Origin: an uncultured Sphingomonas sp.
Lineage (GTDB): Bacteria > Pseudomonadota > Alphaproteobacteria > Sphingomonadales > Sphingomonadaceae
DNA length: 27,108 nucleotides
Assembly: GCF_934560975.1 (NCBI RefSeq)
Contig: NZ_CAKTFO010000031.1
Location: 1-27,108, forward strand
Direction of reading: 5' to 3'
Part shown: one piece after another, positions 8,679 through 15,465 of the stretch
How positions within the stretch are numbered: position 1 is the first letter of the stretch
How the letters are laid out: each line of letters starts with the position of its first letter
Made by a program: the position numbers and the translations under genes
Notes under the pieces: model-generated
Seen by the model: only the letters and a program-made list of their open reading frames with translations
Databases searched by the model: none
What the model was told of the DNA's origin: nothing

Positions 8679-8787
8679 CGACGAGCCACTAGCCCTGTTC
8701 GCCTGCACCCGCAACCGATGCTGCGCCGCGACGGCCACATCCCGTCGCAGGGCGGTCGCCCGCCGTGCCCGGGACCACGCAGCCGCG

Positions 8788-9351
8788 TCAGAAATAGCGT
8801 TCCCCGATCCGGATCGTGTCGCCCGGCAGGACATGGATCAGTTGCTGGCGTAGCTTGACGCGCTTTTCCCTGGCATCGTCGGCGCGGCGCAGAAAGGCGG
8901 TTCCGCGATTGGCACGATAGGTATAGCCGCCTGCCGCCGCCACCGCCTGTTCCAGCTTCAATCCGGAGGAATAGGGATATCCGCCGGGCTTATTCACCTC
9001 TCCCAGGATGTAATAGGGCCGATAGTTGACCGGCTCCACTGCGACGCGGGGATCGTTGAGGTATCCATTGCCCAGCCGTTTGCGCAACGTCTCCCGCACC
9101 TCGCTCAACGTGCGGCCCTTGGCCGCGATCTCCCCGATCAGCGGGAAGGAGACATTGCCCTCCGCCGTCACGGCATAGTCGCCGCTGAGGCTCGGCTCGT
9201 TGAAGATGGTGATGCGCAACTTGTCGCCGGCATCCAGGCGATAGACCGCGTCAACGGCACCGGTCTCCACGGCGGCTGCCGCAATTTGCGGTGCGATGGT
9301 CGCAAAAGCCAACAGCAGGGCCAACAATGGTGTATGGCGCGAAAGGGTCAT
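8788..9351 (-). CDS. Short polysaccharide export protein (Wza/SLBB family)
   Basis: The 187-aa protein has a signal peptide (residues 1-27, ending IAAAA). It then has the Poly_export domain (~33-108) with YRLDAGDKLRITIFNEPSLSG and PLIGEIAAKG, and one SLBB-like domain (~112-187) with YYILGEVNKPGGYPYSSG. In the family these form the periplasmic/outer-membrane export channel for capsular or exopolysaccharide. It is about half the length of Wza. It has no lipobox cysteine, so it is not a lipoprotein and lacks the region that makes Wza's membrane-spanning barrel. I chose the ATG at 9351 for the clean signal peptide. It is followed by the two methyltransferase-type genes on the same strand. Confidence 0.9.
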   Translation of the reverse strand: MTLSRHTPLLALLLAFATIAPQIAAAAVETGAVDAVYRLDAGDKLRITIFNEPSLSGDYAVTAEGNVSFPLIGEIAAKGRTLSEVRETLRKRLGNGYLNDPRVAVEPVNYRPYYILGEVNKPGGYPYSSGLKLEQAVAAAGGYTYRANRGTAFLRRADDAREKRVKLRQQLIHVLPGDTIRIGERYF

Positions 9352-9464
9352 GCCGGAGTCCCGCGTGAGGGGTGATGGTGCGGATTGCCCGGCCCATGCG
9401 TTCGGCTTGCGCAAAGGCGGATGGCGTGAAACGGGCCAGCGGACCGGGGCGAGGAAGGAGCATC

Positions 9465-9623
9465 GTGGCGAACATGCGCGATAGTGTCACCGGCCGGGCG
9501 GCAAGCCTCCATTCCGATGCCGCGCGCGGGCGGCGCGTCCCGAAGCGCAGTGCGGCCCGCGGCATCGTTATCGCGATGCCGATCGCGCTGGGATTGTGGG
9601 GCATGCTGGCGCTGCTGCTGTGA
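9465..9623 (+). CDS. Small single-span membrane protein, unknown
   Basis: A GTG start at 9465 is preceded by an excellent Shine-Dalgarno (AGGAAGGAG, five bases away). The 52-aa product has a basic N-terminal half and ends in a hydrophobic helix (GIVIAMPIALGLWGMLALLL), as in a C-tail anchored protein. It lies alone on the plus strand between two minus-strand polysaccharide genes. I do not recognise a family. The ribosome site and the hydrophobic tail make it more than a chance frame, but it is small and GC-rich. Confidence 0.55.
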   Translation: MANMRDSVTGRAASLHSDAARGRRVPKRSAARGIVIAMPIALGLWGMLALLL

Positions 9624-9656
9624 TTGCAGGTGCGGTGAGGGCATCATCGTCACGGC

Positions 9657-10349
9657 CTAGTAGCCGCTGCCCTGCACGATGCAGGTGACCGTGCGGGCAA
9701 TGATCCAGAGGTCCAGCGCCAGGCTCTTGCTGCGGGCATAGCGCACGTCCAGCGCAACACGGCGGCGATAGGACACGTCGTTGCGGCCGCTGACCTGCCA
9801 CAAGCCCGTGATGCCCGGCCGAACCTGGCAATAATAAGCGAAATAGCGGCCGTAGCGATATACTTCTCCGCGCACGATCGGGCGCGGCCCGACCAGGCTC
9901 ATCTCGCCGCGCAGGACGTTCAGCAATTGCGGCAGTTCGTCCAGGCTGAGCGTGCGGAGCAACCCGCCGATGGCGGTGATGCGGGGATCATCGCGCAGCT
10001 TGTGGTCGCGCGCCCATTCCCGACGGGCGGCGGGATCGCGTTCCAGCAGGTCGGTAAGGCGCGCCTCCGCATCCACCACCATGGTCCGGAATTTCAGGCA
10101 CGGAAATTCGTGCCCGCCATGGCCAAGCCGCCGATGCGCGAAGAAGATCGGGCCCGGATCGACGATGAACACCAAGGCGGTGATCAACAGCAACAATGGC
10201 GCAAGCAGCACCAGAAGAAACAGGCTGCCGACGATATCGAACAGGCGGGATTGGTCCAGCTGGACCGGTTCGCCGGCGGTATCCTGCAACAGGAACGGGG
10301 TCGGCAGCGTGAGTTCGTAGCTGTCCTGCCCCAAGATGTCTTTCTGCAT
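9657..10349 (-). CDS. Undecaprenyl-phosphate sugar-1-phosphate transferase (ExoY/WcaJ type)
   Basis: The 230-aa protein belongs to the bacterial sugar transferase family that starts polysaccharide repeat units by moving a sugar-1-phosphate onto undecaprenyl phosphate. One membrane helix (~38-64) precedes the conserved cytoplasmic core: PGPIFFAHRRLG, the CLKFRTM motif, LDELPQLLNVLRGEMSLVGP and RPGITGLWQVSGR. The length corresponds to the short, core-only type (like ExoY or the C-terminal half of WcaJ). The start is uncertain: ATG at 10349 gives MQKDILGQ, and a GTG at 10385 would add 12 residues; neither has a good ribosome site. It is likely the first gene of a minus-strand polysaccharide group with the export protein. 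Confidence 0.93.
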   Translation of the reverse strand: MQKDILGQDSYELTLPTPFLLQDTAGEPVQLDQSRLFDIVGSLFLLVLLAPLLLLITALVFIVDPGPIFFAHRRLGHGGHEFPCLKFRTMVVDAEARLTDLLERDPAARREWARDHKLRDDPRITAIGGLLRTLSLDELPQLLNVLRGEMSLVGPRPIVRGEVYRYGRYFAYYCQVRPGITGLWQVSGRNDVSYRRRVALDVRYARSKSLALDLWIIARTVTCIVQGSGY

Positions 10350-10673
10350 GCCCACGCGTCGGTCCCCCTGCGAAGGTTGCTTCACCCTGGTTTTGTGTGT
10401 CGCTCCGCCGGCCTCCCTGCACCAGCGTGAGCGTCACGGCGCAAAGTGCCACGATTTGGCTGACTCGCGTTTAACTATTTAGGGAGAGTGTCGCGCTCGG
10501 AAGGGCTGGCCCGCTCAGCCCGATGTATGACCCCGTTCCATGGGGGTGCTGCAACGCAAAAAGGGGCGGCGGCCAAAGTCGGCGAGGTCGCGCCGATGCG
10601 TCGCGATCGGCATGCGCCTACGTATCGGGGTGGAGGACGGTCCTGCCGCGCGACACCGCAGCGTTGCGGCGTT
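10350..10673. other. Intergenic region upstream of sugar transferase, downstream of luxR-type gene
   Basis: About 320 bases without a convincing gene. An AT-rich patch around 10460-10485 (GTTTAACTATTTAGGG) is the best place for the minus-strand promoter of the polysaccharide group. Short inverted repeats are present, such as ACCCC-gttccat-GGGGGT near 10530 and CCGCA-gcgt-TGCGG near 10657. The latter could end the luxR-type transcript but has no T-run. Confidence 0.4.
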
Positions 10674-11783
10674 TCAGCGGACGTGGGGTTCCCTGACGCG
10701 CGGCTTGGAATAGCTGGCGATGGCATGTTCCGCGGCGCTTTGCGTCAAAGCTTCCTGGAGGACGTCGTCCTTCATGCGCAGCAGGCTGGACAGCATCAGC
10801 ACCACCAGTTCGGTCTGGCGGTTGGTGTCCGTCTTGATGAAGATCTGCTTCAGGTAGCTGCGCGCCGTCTGCTCGCGAATGTGCATCTGGTCCGCCGCCG
10901 CCGCCAGGGTTTCGCCGGCCGCAAGGTGGCAGACCAGGCGGGTCTCCACCGGCGACAGTCCGTAGAGGCGGCAGAGCGGGGTGAGCGAGCGGACCGTGTC
11001 CAGCCGCGGATCGACCACGTAGATGGTCGCCACCACATCGCCCGGTTCGGGCGCGATGGCGTGCGCGGGCACGAATGTGGCGACCAGCGACGGCAGCTTC
11101 TTGCGGCGAAACGCGATCAGCGGTGCTTGTCCCGTGTCCGCAAAGCGACTGTCGGACTGCAATTCGATGCAGCTTAGCGCCGCCTGCAAGTTCACGCCGT
11201 CGCTGATATGCGTTGCCCGCAGCCGGCCATTGTGGCGCCCAAGCCCGTCATTGGCGGCAAGGATTTCCTCCGCCGCCTTGTTGGCGAAGATGATCTGGAG
11301 CGAGCGATCGACCAGAAGGACGCCGATCTGCGTGCAATCGAGCGCCGCCTCCAGCGCGCGATACCGCCGCATGTGCAGGCGATTGAGCTGCCAGAGGTGG
11401 AAATAGCCGACGGCGAACGGCTTGCGCTCCCCATAGACGGCCTCCACGCGCGCCTTGAGGGCGCTGCTGCCGTTTTCAAACACCAGGGTGATGGCGAGCC
11501 GGCTGTGTCCGGGCACCCGCTCGATCGGGATCAGCGCCGCATCCAGCCGCGATCCGGACGGCCCGCCGTGCCAGGTCAGCCGCCCGTCATCCAGCGTCGG
11601 CACCAAAGCATGGCATTCCCGCAAGAGGGACTCGTGCCCCGCCATGCGCAACGCGGGATGCTGATACAGACGGACAGGAGGCTGCGCATCGTTGTGGAGG
11701 GTCAGCGTCGCCCCTTGCGCCTGCATGATGTCCACAACTTCGGACATGACCATCGCCAGGCCACCCGTCCCATCGTCCAGCAC
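10674..11783 (-). CDS. LuxR-type transcriptional regulator with PAS-like sensor region
   Basis: The C-terminal ~65 residues form a LuxR/FixJ helix-turn-helix (LTPLCRLYGLSPVETRLVCHLAAGE, then TARSYLKQIFIKTDTNRQTEL). The preceding ~300 residues contain a PAS-like segment (LDCTQIGVLLVDRSLQIIFANKAAEEIL), so it probably responds to an intracellular signal rather than to a phosphorelay; no receiver domain is seen. The start is uncertain. I use the GTG at 11783, which has a GGAG eight bases upstream and yields about 369 aa; an ATG at 11753 is the next option, and the frame further upstream runs through AT-rich promoter DNA. It is divergent from the candidate amyloid operon and may control it. Confidence 0.82.
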   Translation of the reverse strand: MLDDGTGGLAMVMSEVVDIMQAQGATLTLHNDAQPPVRLYQHPALRMAGHESLLRECHALVPTLDDGRLTWHGGPSGSRLDAALIPIERVPGHSRLAITLVFENGSSALKARVEAVYGERKPFAVGYFHLWQLNRLHMRRYRALEAALDCTQIGVLLVDRSLQIIFANKAAEEILAANDGLGRHNGRLRATHISDGVNLQAALSCIELQSDSRFADTGQAPLIAFRRKKLPSLVATFVPAHAIAPEPGDVVATIYVVDPRLDTVRSLTPLCRLYGLSPVETRLVCHLAAGETLAAAADQMHIREQTARSYLKQIFIKTDTNRQTELVVLMLSSLLRMKDDVLQEALTQSAAEHAIASYSKPRVREPHVR

Positions 11784-12176
11784 CTGTCCATCTCCAAAGC
11801 GGCCGAGCGCGCATCGTGTGCCCCACGATTGCCGATAGACCACTACATCATGTGCGACACTATTACATGCATCAGGCCGACACTTGCAAGCGACTAGGTG
11901 GTAATCACCCCGGCTGATGAAGCCTGAAATGTGCAACAGAGGCAAGTATTTGCCCCGTCGGCTAAATGCACGACATTATCCTGAGATAGGGAGCAAGTGG
12001 CTTGTTTCGGGTTCGTGCCCCCGGCTGGTCTCTTGGTTAACCCTATTCGTGGTGCACGGAGCGCATCATGCGCGGGGCGCGGCGATCCGGTAGGCCGGCT
12101 AGGTCCCGCGTCGCTCCGGCAGTGTCGGCAGCTGTTCGCCGGATCTTCCGGTGGCACCTAAACTGAGGATCTGACC
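11784..12176. promoter_or_regulatory. Divergent promoter region between luxR-type gene and amyloid-like operon
   Basis: About 390 bases with no convincing gene. The AT-rich parts (11840-11875 and 11960-12050, with GGTTAACCCTATTC) are the likely promoters for the two diverging transcripts. A small inverted repeat GGTG-gtaat-CACC lies at 11897-11909. The plus-strand gene has a good ribosome site (TGAGGATC, seven bases before ATG). I could not identify a firm -35/-10 pair or sigma-54 site. Confidence 0.5.
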
Positions 12177-13532
12177 ATGAAGGCAAGGCTTTTCGGTTCG
12201 GCAGCGGTCATCGCCATGGCTGCCACCGCCGCGCATGCGCAAAGCGTCCCGGGGGATACCACCGATCGTTCGTACAACACGATCGATGCAACCTATACCA
12301 ACAACAGCGACAATTCGACTCACTCGTCCACCGGCTCGGCCAATGGCGGGGAGGTTGTCTCCAACAACGGATCGACGGCAACGGACAGCCGCGACATGTC
12401 GTCCAGCACGACGACCACCACCAACACCGACAATAGCGACAACAGCGTCTCCAACGGCGGCGCCACCGGAGCCCAGGTTGCGGCCGCCAACGGCTCCACC
12501 GCAACCGACAGTCGCGACATGTCCGACAGCTCGGATCGGTCGACCACGACCACCACGACCAACACCGACAATTCGGATCGGTCGACCACGACGACCACGA
12601 CCAATACCGATAATTCGAACCGGTCCACCACGACCACCAACACCGACAATTCGGATCGTTCGAGCTGGACCGACAGCAGCTCCGCCACCGGGGCGCAGGT
12701 CGCCGCGAACAATGGTGGGACGGCGACGGACAGCCGCAACATGTCGCACACCACGACGACCACGGACAATTCCGACAATTCCACCACGGACAATTCGGAC
12801 CGTTCGTCGACCTATAACGATTATGCGGACCGCTCGACCACGAACACCGACAATTCGGACCGTTCGATGATGGACAATTCGGACCGGTCCACCACCGACA
12901 ATTCCAACCGGTCGACCACCACGACGACGACGGACAATTCGGACGGCAGTTCGGCCACCGGTACGCAGGTTGCGGCCAACAACGGCGCCACCGCCACCGA
13001 CAGCCGCGACATGTCTGTGACCGACAATTCGGACAACTCGACGACCGATAATTCAGACAGTTCGACGACCGACAATTCGGACAACAGCTCCGCCATGGGG
13101 GCGCAGGTCGCCGCGAACAATGGCGGCACCGCCAGCGACAATCGCGACTCCTCGACCCACAGCAGCGCCGGCAATGACGGGACCGGTTCGGTTTCCAACG
13201 GCGGCGATGCGTCTTATGTCGACTCGTCCAATGCCCAGAGCAGTTCGGCGAGCGCCGGCACCGGGGCGGCGGCGACCACCAACCAGTTCGGGGCACAGGC
13301 CGTGGTCTCCTCCGCGAACCTGGCCAGTTACGTCACCGGCGTGACCGTCAGCTATTCGGTGCCGTCGGGCTCGGACGGCTCGGGTCCGGACAATCGCCTG
13401 ACGACCGGCGATGGCGCCTTCACCAACTTTGCCGGCGTCCAGTCGCTGAACATGAATACGGGCGTCGCCGCGTCGCAGAACAGCGCGGTCAGCGTCACCG
13501 TTTCCGCGGGTTCGATCAACCTCGGTCAGTAA
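12177..13532 (+). CDS. Secreted low-complexity Thr/Ser/Asn/Asp repeat protein, candidate fibre (FapC-like) subunit
   Basis: The 451-aa protein has a Sec signal peptide (MKARLFGSAAVIAMAATAAHA, cut near 21). The mature chain is almost entirely Thr, Ser, Asn, Asp, Gly and Ala, with no cysteine and no lysine. Five copies of a block close to GAQVAANNGGTATDSRDMS (residues ~58-75, 98-115, 172-190, 262-280, 308-326) are joined by linkers of variable length built from TTTT, NTDNSDRS and DNSDNS. The C-terminal ~90 residues are more ordinary and end with MNTGVAASQNSAVSVTV (426-442), a motif shared with two later genes. Repeats joined by variable linkers, secretion, and the following C39 peptidase and coiled-coil barrel genes recall FapC of Pseudomonas. 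Sequence identity to FapC is not evident to me. It could instead be an adhesin or a glycosylation scaffold. Confidence 0.8.
   Translation: MKARLFGSAAVIAMAATAAHAQSVPGDTTDRSYNTIDATYTNNSDNSTHSSTGSANGGEVVSNNGSTATDSRDMSSSTTTTTNTDNSDNSVSNGGATGAQVAAANGSTATDSRDMSDSSDRSTTTTTTNTDNSDRSTTTTTTNTDNSNRSTTTTNTDNSDRSSWTDSSSATGAQVAANNGGTATDSRNMSHTTTTTDNSDNSTTDNSDRSSTYNDYADRSTTNTDNSDRSMMDNSDRSTTDNSNRSTTTTTTDNSDGSSATGTQVAANNGATATDSRDMSVTDNSDNSTTDNSDSSTTDNSDNSSAMGAQVAANNGGTASDNRDSSTHSSAGNDGTGSVSNGGDASYVDSSNAQSSSASAGTGAAATTNQFGAQAVVSSANLASYVTGVTVSYSVPSGSDGSGPDNRLTTGDGAFTNFAGVQSLNMNTGVAASQNSAVSVTVSAGSINLGQ
12348..13154 (+). repeat. Five-copy coding repeat with low-complexity linkers
   Basis: The ~20-codon block (G-A/T-Q-V-A-A-N-N-G-x-T-A-T-D-S-R-D-M-S) recurs with start-to-start spacing of about 40, 74, 90 and 46 residues. 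The blocks are much better conserved in sequence than the linkers are in length. This suggests that linker units expand and contract while the blocks are kept by selection. Confidence 0.85.
12540..12659 (+). repeat. 42-bp near-perfect tandem repeat
   Basis: Three consecutive units encode STTTTTTNTDNSDR, STTTTTTNTDNSNR and a shortened STTTTNTDNSDR. The DNA units differ mainly at third codon positions. The array is a likely site for slipped-strand length variation. A second, 24-bp array encoding DNSDxSTT lies near 13020-13090. Confidence 0.85.
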
Positions 13533-13538
13533 GCGGCG

Positions 13539-13569
13539 GGGCGGCGCCGGGTCCACACCGGCACCGCCC
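13539..13569 (+). terminator. Strong intercistronic hairpin after the major subunit gene
   Basis: GGGCGG-c-GCCGG (13539-13550) pairs with CCGGC-a-CCGCCC (13558-13569): eleven base pairs, one C/A mismatch and a 7-base loop. It starts seven bases after the TAA stop. No T-run follows, so it is better read as a 3' stabiliser or partial attenuator that lets the first gene be expressed more than those downstream. Confidence 0.6.
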
Positions 13570-13596
13570 GTGCCCCCAGCACGATCGGAAAAGAGC

Positions 13597-13971
13597 ATGA
13601 AGAGGATCAAGTCCCGGTGGCTCCTCGCCTTGGTGGCGGGACCCGTCTCGTTCGGGGCAGCCCAGGGGGCGGAGGCGCAGCCGGTTGCGGCCGGCCAAGC
13701 GGGCGCCGCTCCGTTCGGGGATGCCACCCGCATGGCCGCGACCGACCTGGCAACCATCACCGGGCGCGAGGATACCAACATGACCATCCGCGCCAGCAAC
13801 ACCAGCAACGTGTCCAACAATTCGGTGGTCGGTCAGTCGCAGACCGGCACCGTCAGCTTCGACGGACAGGCGTTCGGCAACCTGTCCGGCCTGTCGGTGG
13901 TGAGCGCGAACACCGGCAACAACGTGTCCATCAACGCGTCGATGAACCTGAATGTCGCCATCCGGCCCTGA
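13597..13971 (+). CDS. Small secreted companion of the repeat protein (candidate minor subunit)
   Basis: The 124-aa protein has a signal peptide (residues 1-27, ending AEA). The mature part is rich in Asn, Ser, Thr and Val, with no cysteine. It ends with ANTGNNVSINASMNLNV (104-120), which aligns without gaps with the C-terminal motif of the large repeat protein and of the 246-aa protein downstream. A segment DLATITGR (50-57) resembles the end of a double-glycine leader, the usual cleavage site of C39 peptidases, with Arg in place of the second Gly. The ATG at 13597 is preferred over one nine codons upstream because it begins the basic part of the signal peptide. It could be a minor subunit or nucleator like FapB, by position and composition only. 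Confidence 0.75.
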   Translation: MKRIKSRWLLALVAGPVSFGAAQGAEAQPVAAGQAGAAPFGDATRMAATDLATITGREDTNMTIRASNTSNVSNNSVVGQSQTGTVSFDGQAFGNLSGLSVVSANTGNNVSINASMNLNVAIRP

Positions 13972-14698
13972 AGCGCGGCGGGGGCGCCGATGCTGTGCGG
14001 CGGCCCAGCTTGCTCTCCTGCTGGGCGGCTGCACGGCGGGGCCGATGCCCGAAGGCACCGCCACGCTCGACATGAGCAGCACCATGGCCTTCGCTTTGCC
14101 CGTGACCAGCCTGATCGGCCGGCGGTTCGGCACGGTGGTGCGGCAGCAATATGATTTCAGCTGCGGATCGGCGGCGCTGGCGACCCTGCTGCGCTTCCAT
14201 TACGACGATCCGCAGACCGAACAGAGCGTGTTCGTCGGCATGTTCCGCGATGGCGACCAGGCGCAGATCCGCCGGCTCGGCTTCTCGCTGCTCGACATGA
14301 AGAGGTTCCTGGCCGCGCGCGGCATTGCCGCCGATGGCTACCGCGTCACGGTGCAGCAGATCGCGCAGGCGCGGCTGCCCGGCATCGCCCTGATCGACTT
14401 CAACGGCTACAAGCATTTCGTGGTGGTCAAGGGCGTGGACGATCGCACCCTCCTGCTGGGTGATCCGTCGCTGGGTTTGCGTCGCGAGGATGTGGCGACC
14501 TTCGGCCGGCAATGGAACGGCGTCTTTTTCGTCATCAACGATCGCGGCGCGGTCGGCGCCCGGCATTTCAACCAGCCGGCGGATGTCGCCTTGTCGCCAG
14601 GCGCCCGCTTCTACCGGGAAGCGGAGCCGCTCAGCCTCTCCGGCCTGCAATTGACCCGACCTTTGGTCCTGCCCGCTCCTTTGCCGAGGGATTTCTGA
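13952..14698 (+). CDS. C39-family cysteine peptidase, lipoprotein (FapD-like)
   Basis: The 248-aa protein is a papain-like C39 peptidase. The catalytic Cys lies in YDFSCGSAALATLL (C71), the His in NGYKHFVVVKG (H155) and the Asp in LLLGDPSLG (D171). The N-terminus has an RRGRR basic stretch, a short hydrophobic segment and LLLGGC, a lipobox with Cys27. It is therefore probably anchored in a membrane facing the periplasm, without an ABC transporter domain. In the Pseudomonas fap operon, FapD is a C39-type peptidase required for fibre export. The start overlaps the preceding gene by 20 bases, so coupled translation is likely. Substrates are probably the secreted proteins encoded next to it. Confidence 0.88.
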   Translation: MSPSGPEARRGRRCCAAAQLALLLGGCTAGPMPEGTATLDMSSTMAFALPVTSLIGRRFGTVVRQQYDFSCGSAALATLLRFHYDDPQTEQSVFVGMFRDGDQAQIRRLGFSLLDMKRFLAARGIAADGYRVTVQQIAQARLPGIALIDFNGYKHFVVVKGVDDRTLLLGDPSLGLRREDVATFGRQWNGVFFVINDRGAVGARHFNQPADVALSPGARFYREAEPLSLSGLQLTRPLVLPAPLPRDF

Positions 14699-14700
14699 TC

Positions 14701-15441
14701 ATGGCTGCTGGCGCGCTGCTCCTGCTTTCGGCCGGCCTGTCCGCCGCCGCCGCCGACGTGACGGTGACCGCCCCGCGCGGTGCGCCCTGGACCGTCCGGG
14801 TGCCCGATACGGTGCTGGCGACGATGCGAGGTGGGGTGCGGTTGCCCAACGGGCTCGACCTGTCGCTCGGCATCGACATCCAGACGTGGATCGACGGGCA
14901 ACTCGCGCTGCGGACCGTCTATGCCAGCGACGGATCGCAGCCGGGCGTGCGCGTCTTCACCGGCGGAGCGATGCCGGCGCCCACCGTGCCGCCTACTGCC
15001 ACCCTCTCATCGGGTGGCGAAGCGGGTGTGCCGCTGCTGATCGTGGACCGCTCGCCCACCGGCCCGACCATCGTGCCGACGGGGGCCGTCGGCGCGGCCA
15101 CGGTCAACATCGTCGATGGCGATCCGGCAATCTGGCTCGGCGGCGGGGACCAGACGCCCGTGCCGGTGACCCCCAACGGCCCCGCCGTCGCGGCGCCGCC
15201 GGGCGACCTCCGTTTTACCATCGATGCGGACGGGGCGGCGGTGACGTTGCGGACGCCGACGCTGGAGGTGCGCCAGCTCGTCGGCCAGGCGACCGGCGTG
15301 ATCGTCGCCAACAGCGGCAACAACACCGCGATCGACACGGTGAGCGCGGTCAATGTCGACCTGGGCGGGCTGTCGCCGGCGCTGCTGGCGAGCACCTTTG
15401 CCGCCCAGCGCGCGGCTTTGGAGGCCTTTGTTGTCCGATAA
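14701..15441 (+). CDS. Secreted fibre-associated protein (FapE-like by position)
   Basis: The 246-aa protein has a hydrophobic signal peptide (1-18) without basic residues at the very start, so the true start could be slightly upstream; GAGGGATT before the ATG at 14701 favours this one. After the signal comes DTVLATMRGGVRL (36-48), which has the form of a double-glycine motif. A middle Pro/Thr/Val-rich part follows, then ANSGNNTAIDTVSAVNV (203-219), the motif shared with the large repeat protein and the 124-aa protein. No cysteine is present. It sits between the C39 peptidase and the barrel gene, the place of fapE in Pseudomonas. It may be an accessory or minor fibre component; no enzyme motif is visible. 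Confidence 0.75.
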   Translation: MAAGALLLLSAGLSAAAADVTVTAPRGAPWTVRVPDTVLATMRGGVRLPNGLDLSLGIDIQTWIDGQLALRTVYASDGSQPGVRVFTGGAMPAPTVPPTATLSSGGEAGVPLLIVDRSPTGPTIVPTGAVGAATVNIVDGDPAIWLGGGDQTPVPVTPNGPAVAAPPGDLRFTIDADGAAVTLRTPTLEVRQLVGQATGVIVANSGNNTAIDTVSAVNVDLGGLSPALLASTFAAQRAALEAFVVR

Positions 15442-15465
15442 AATACCACAGGGGAGGATCGGTCG

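Noticed and set aside
8679..8834. N-terminal extension of the methyltransferase-like protein
   Set aside because: Arg/Ala-rich, overlaps the export gene and lacks a ribosome site; the ATG at 8678 begins the structured part.
10430..10460. Possible sigma-54 site (TGGCAC then TTTGC on the minus strand)
   Set aside because: Spacing between GG and GC is about 6 bases instead of the required 10.
11897..11909. Inverted repeat GGTG-gtaat-CACC as an operator of the LuxR-type regulator
   Set aside because: Four-base arms are too short to separate from chance in a 390-base intergenic region.
12348..13154. Repeats considered as a CRISPR array or noncoding satellite
   Set aside because: Repeat units are in frame, vary in spacing, differ mostly at third codon positions and lie inside a gene with a signal peptide.
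12208..13296. Minus-strand frame of 362 codons rich in Trp, Cys and Arg
   Set aside because: It is the reverse reading of the T/N/D/S codon repeats; the plus-strand frame has a signal peptide and ribosome site, and this one has neither.
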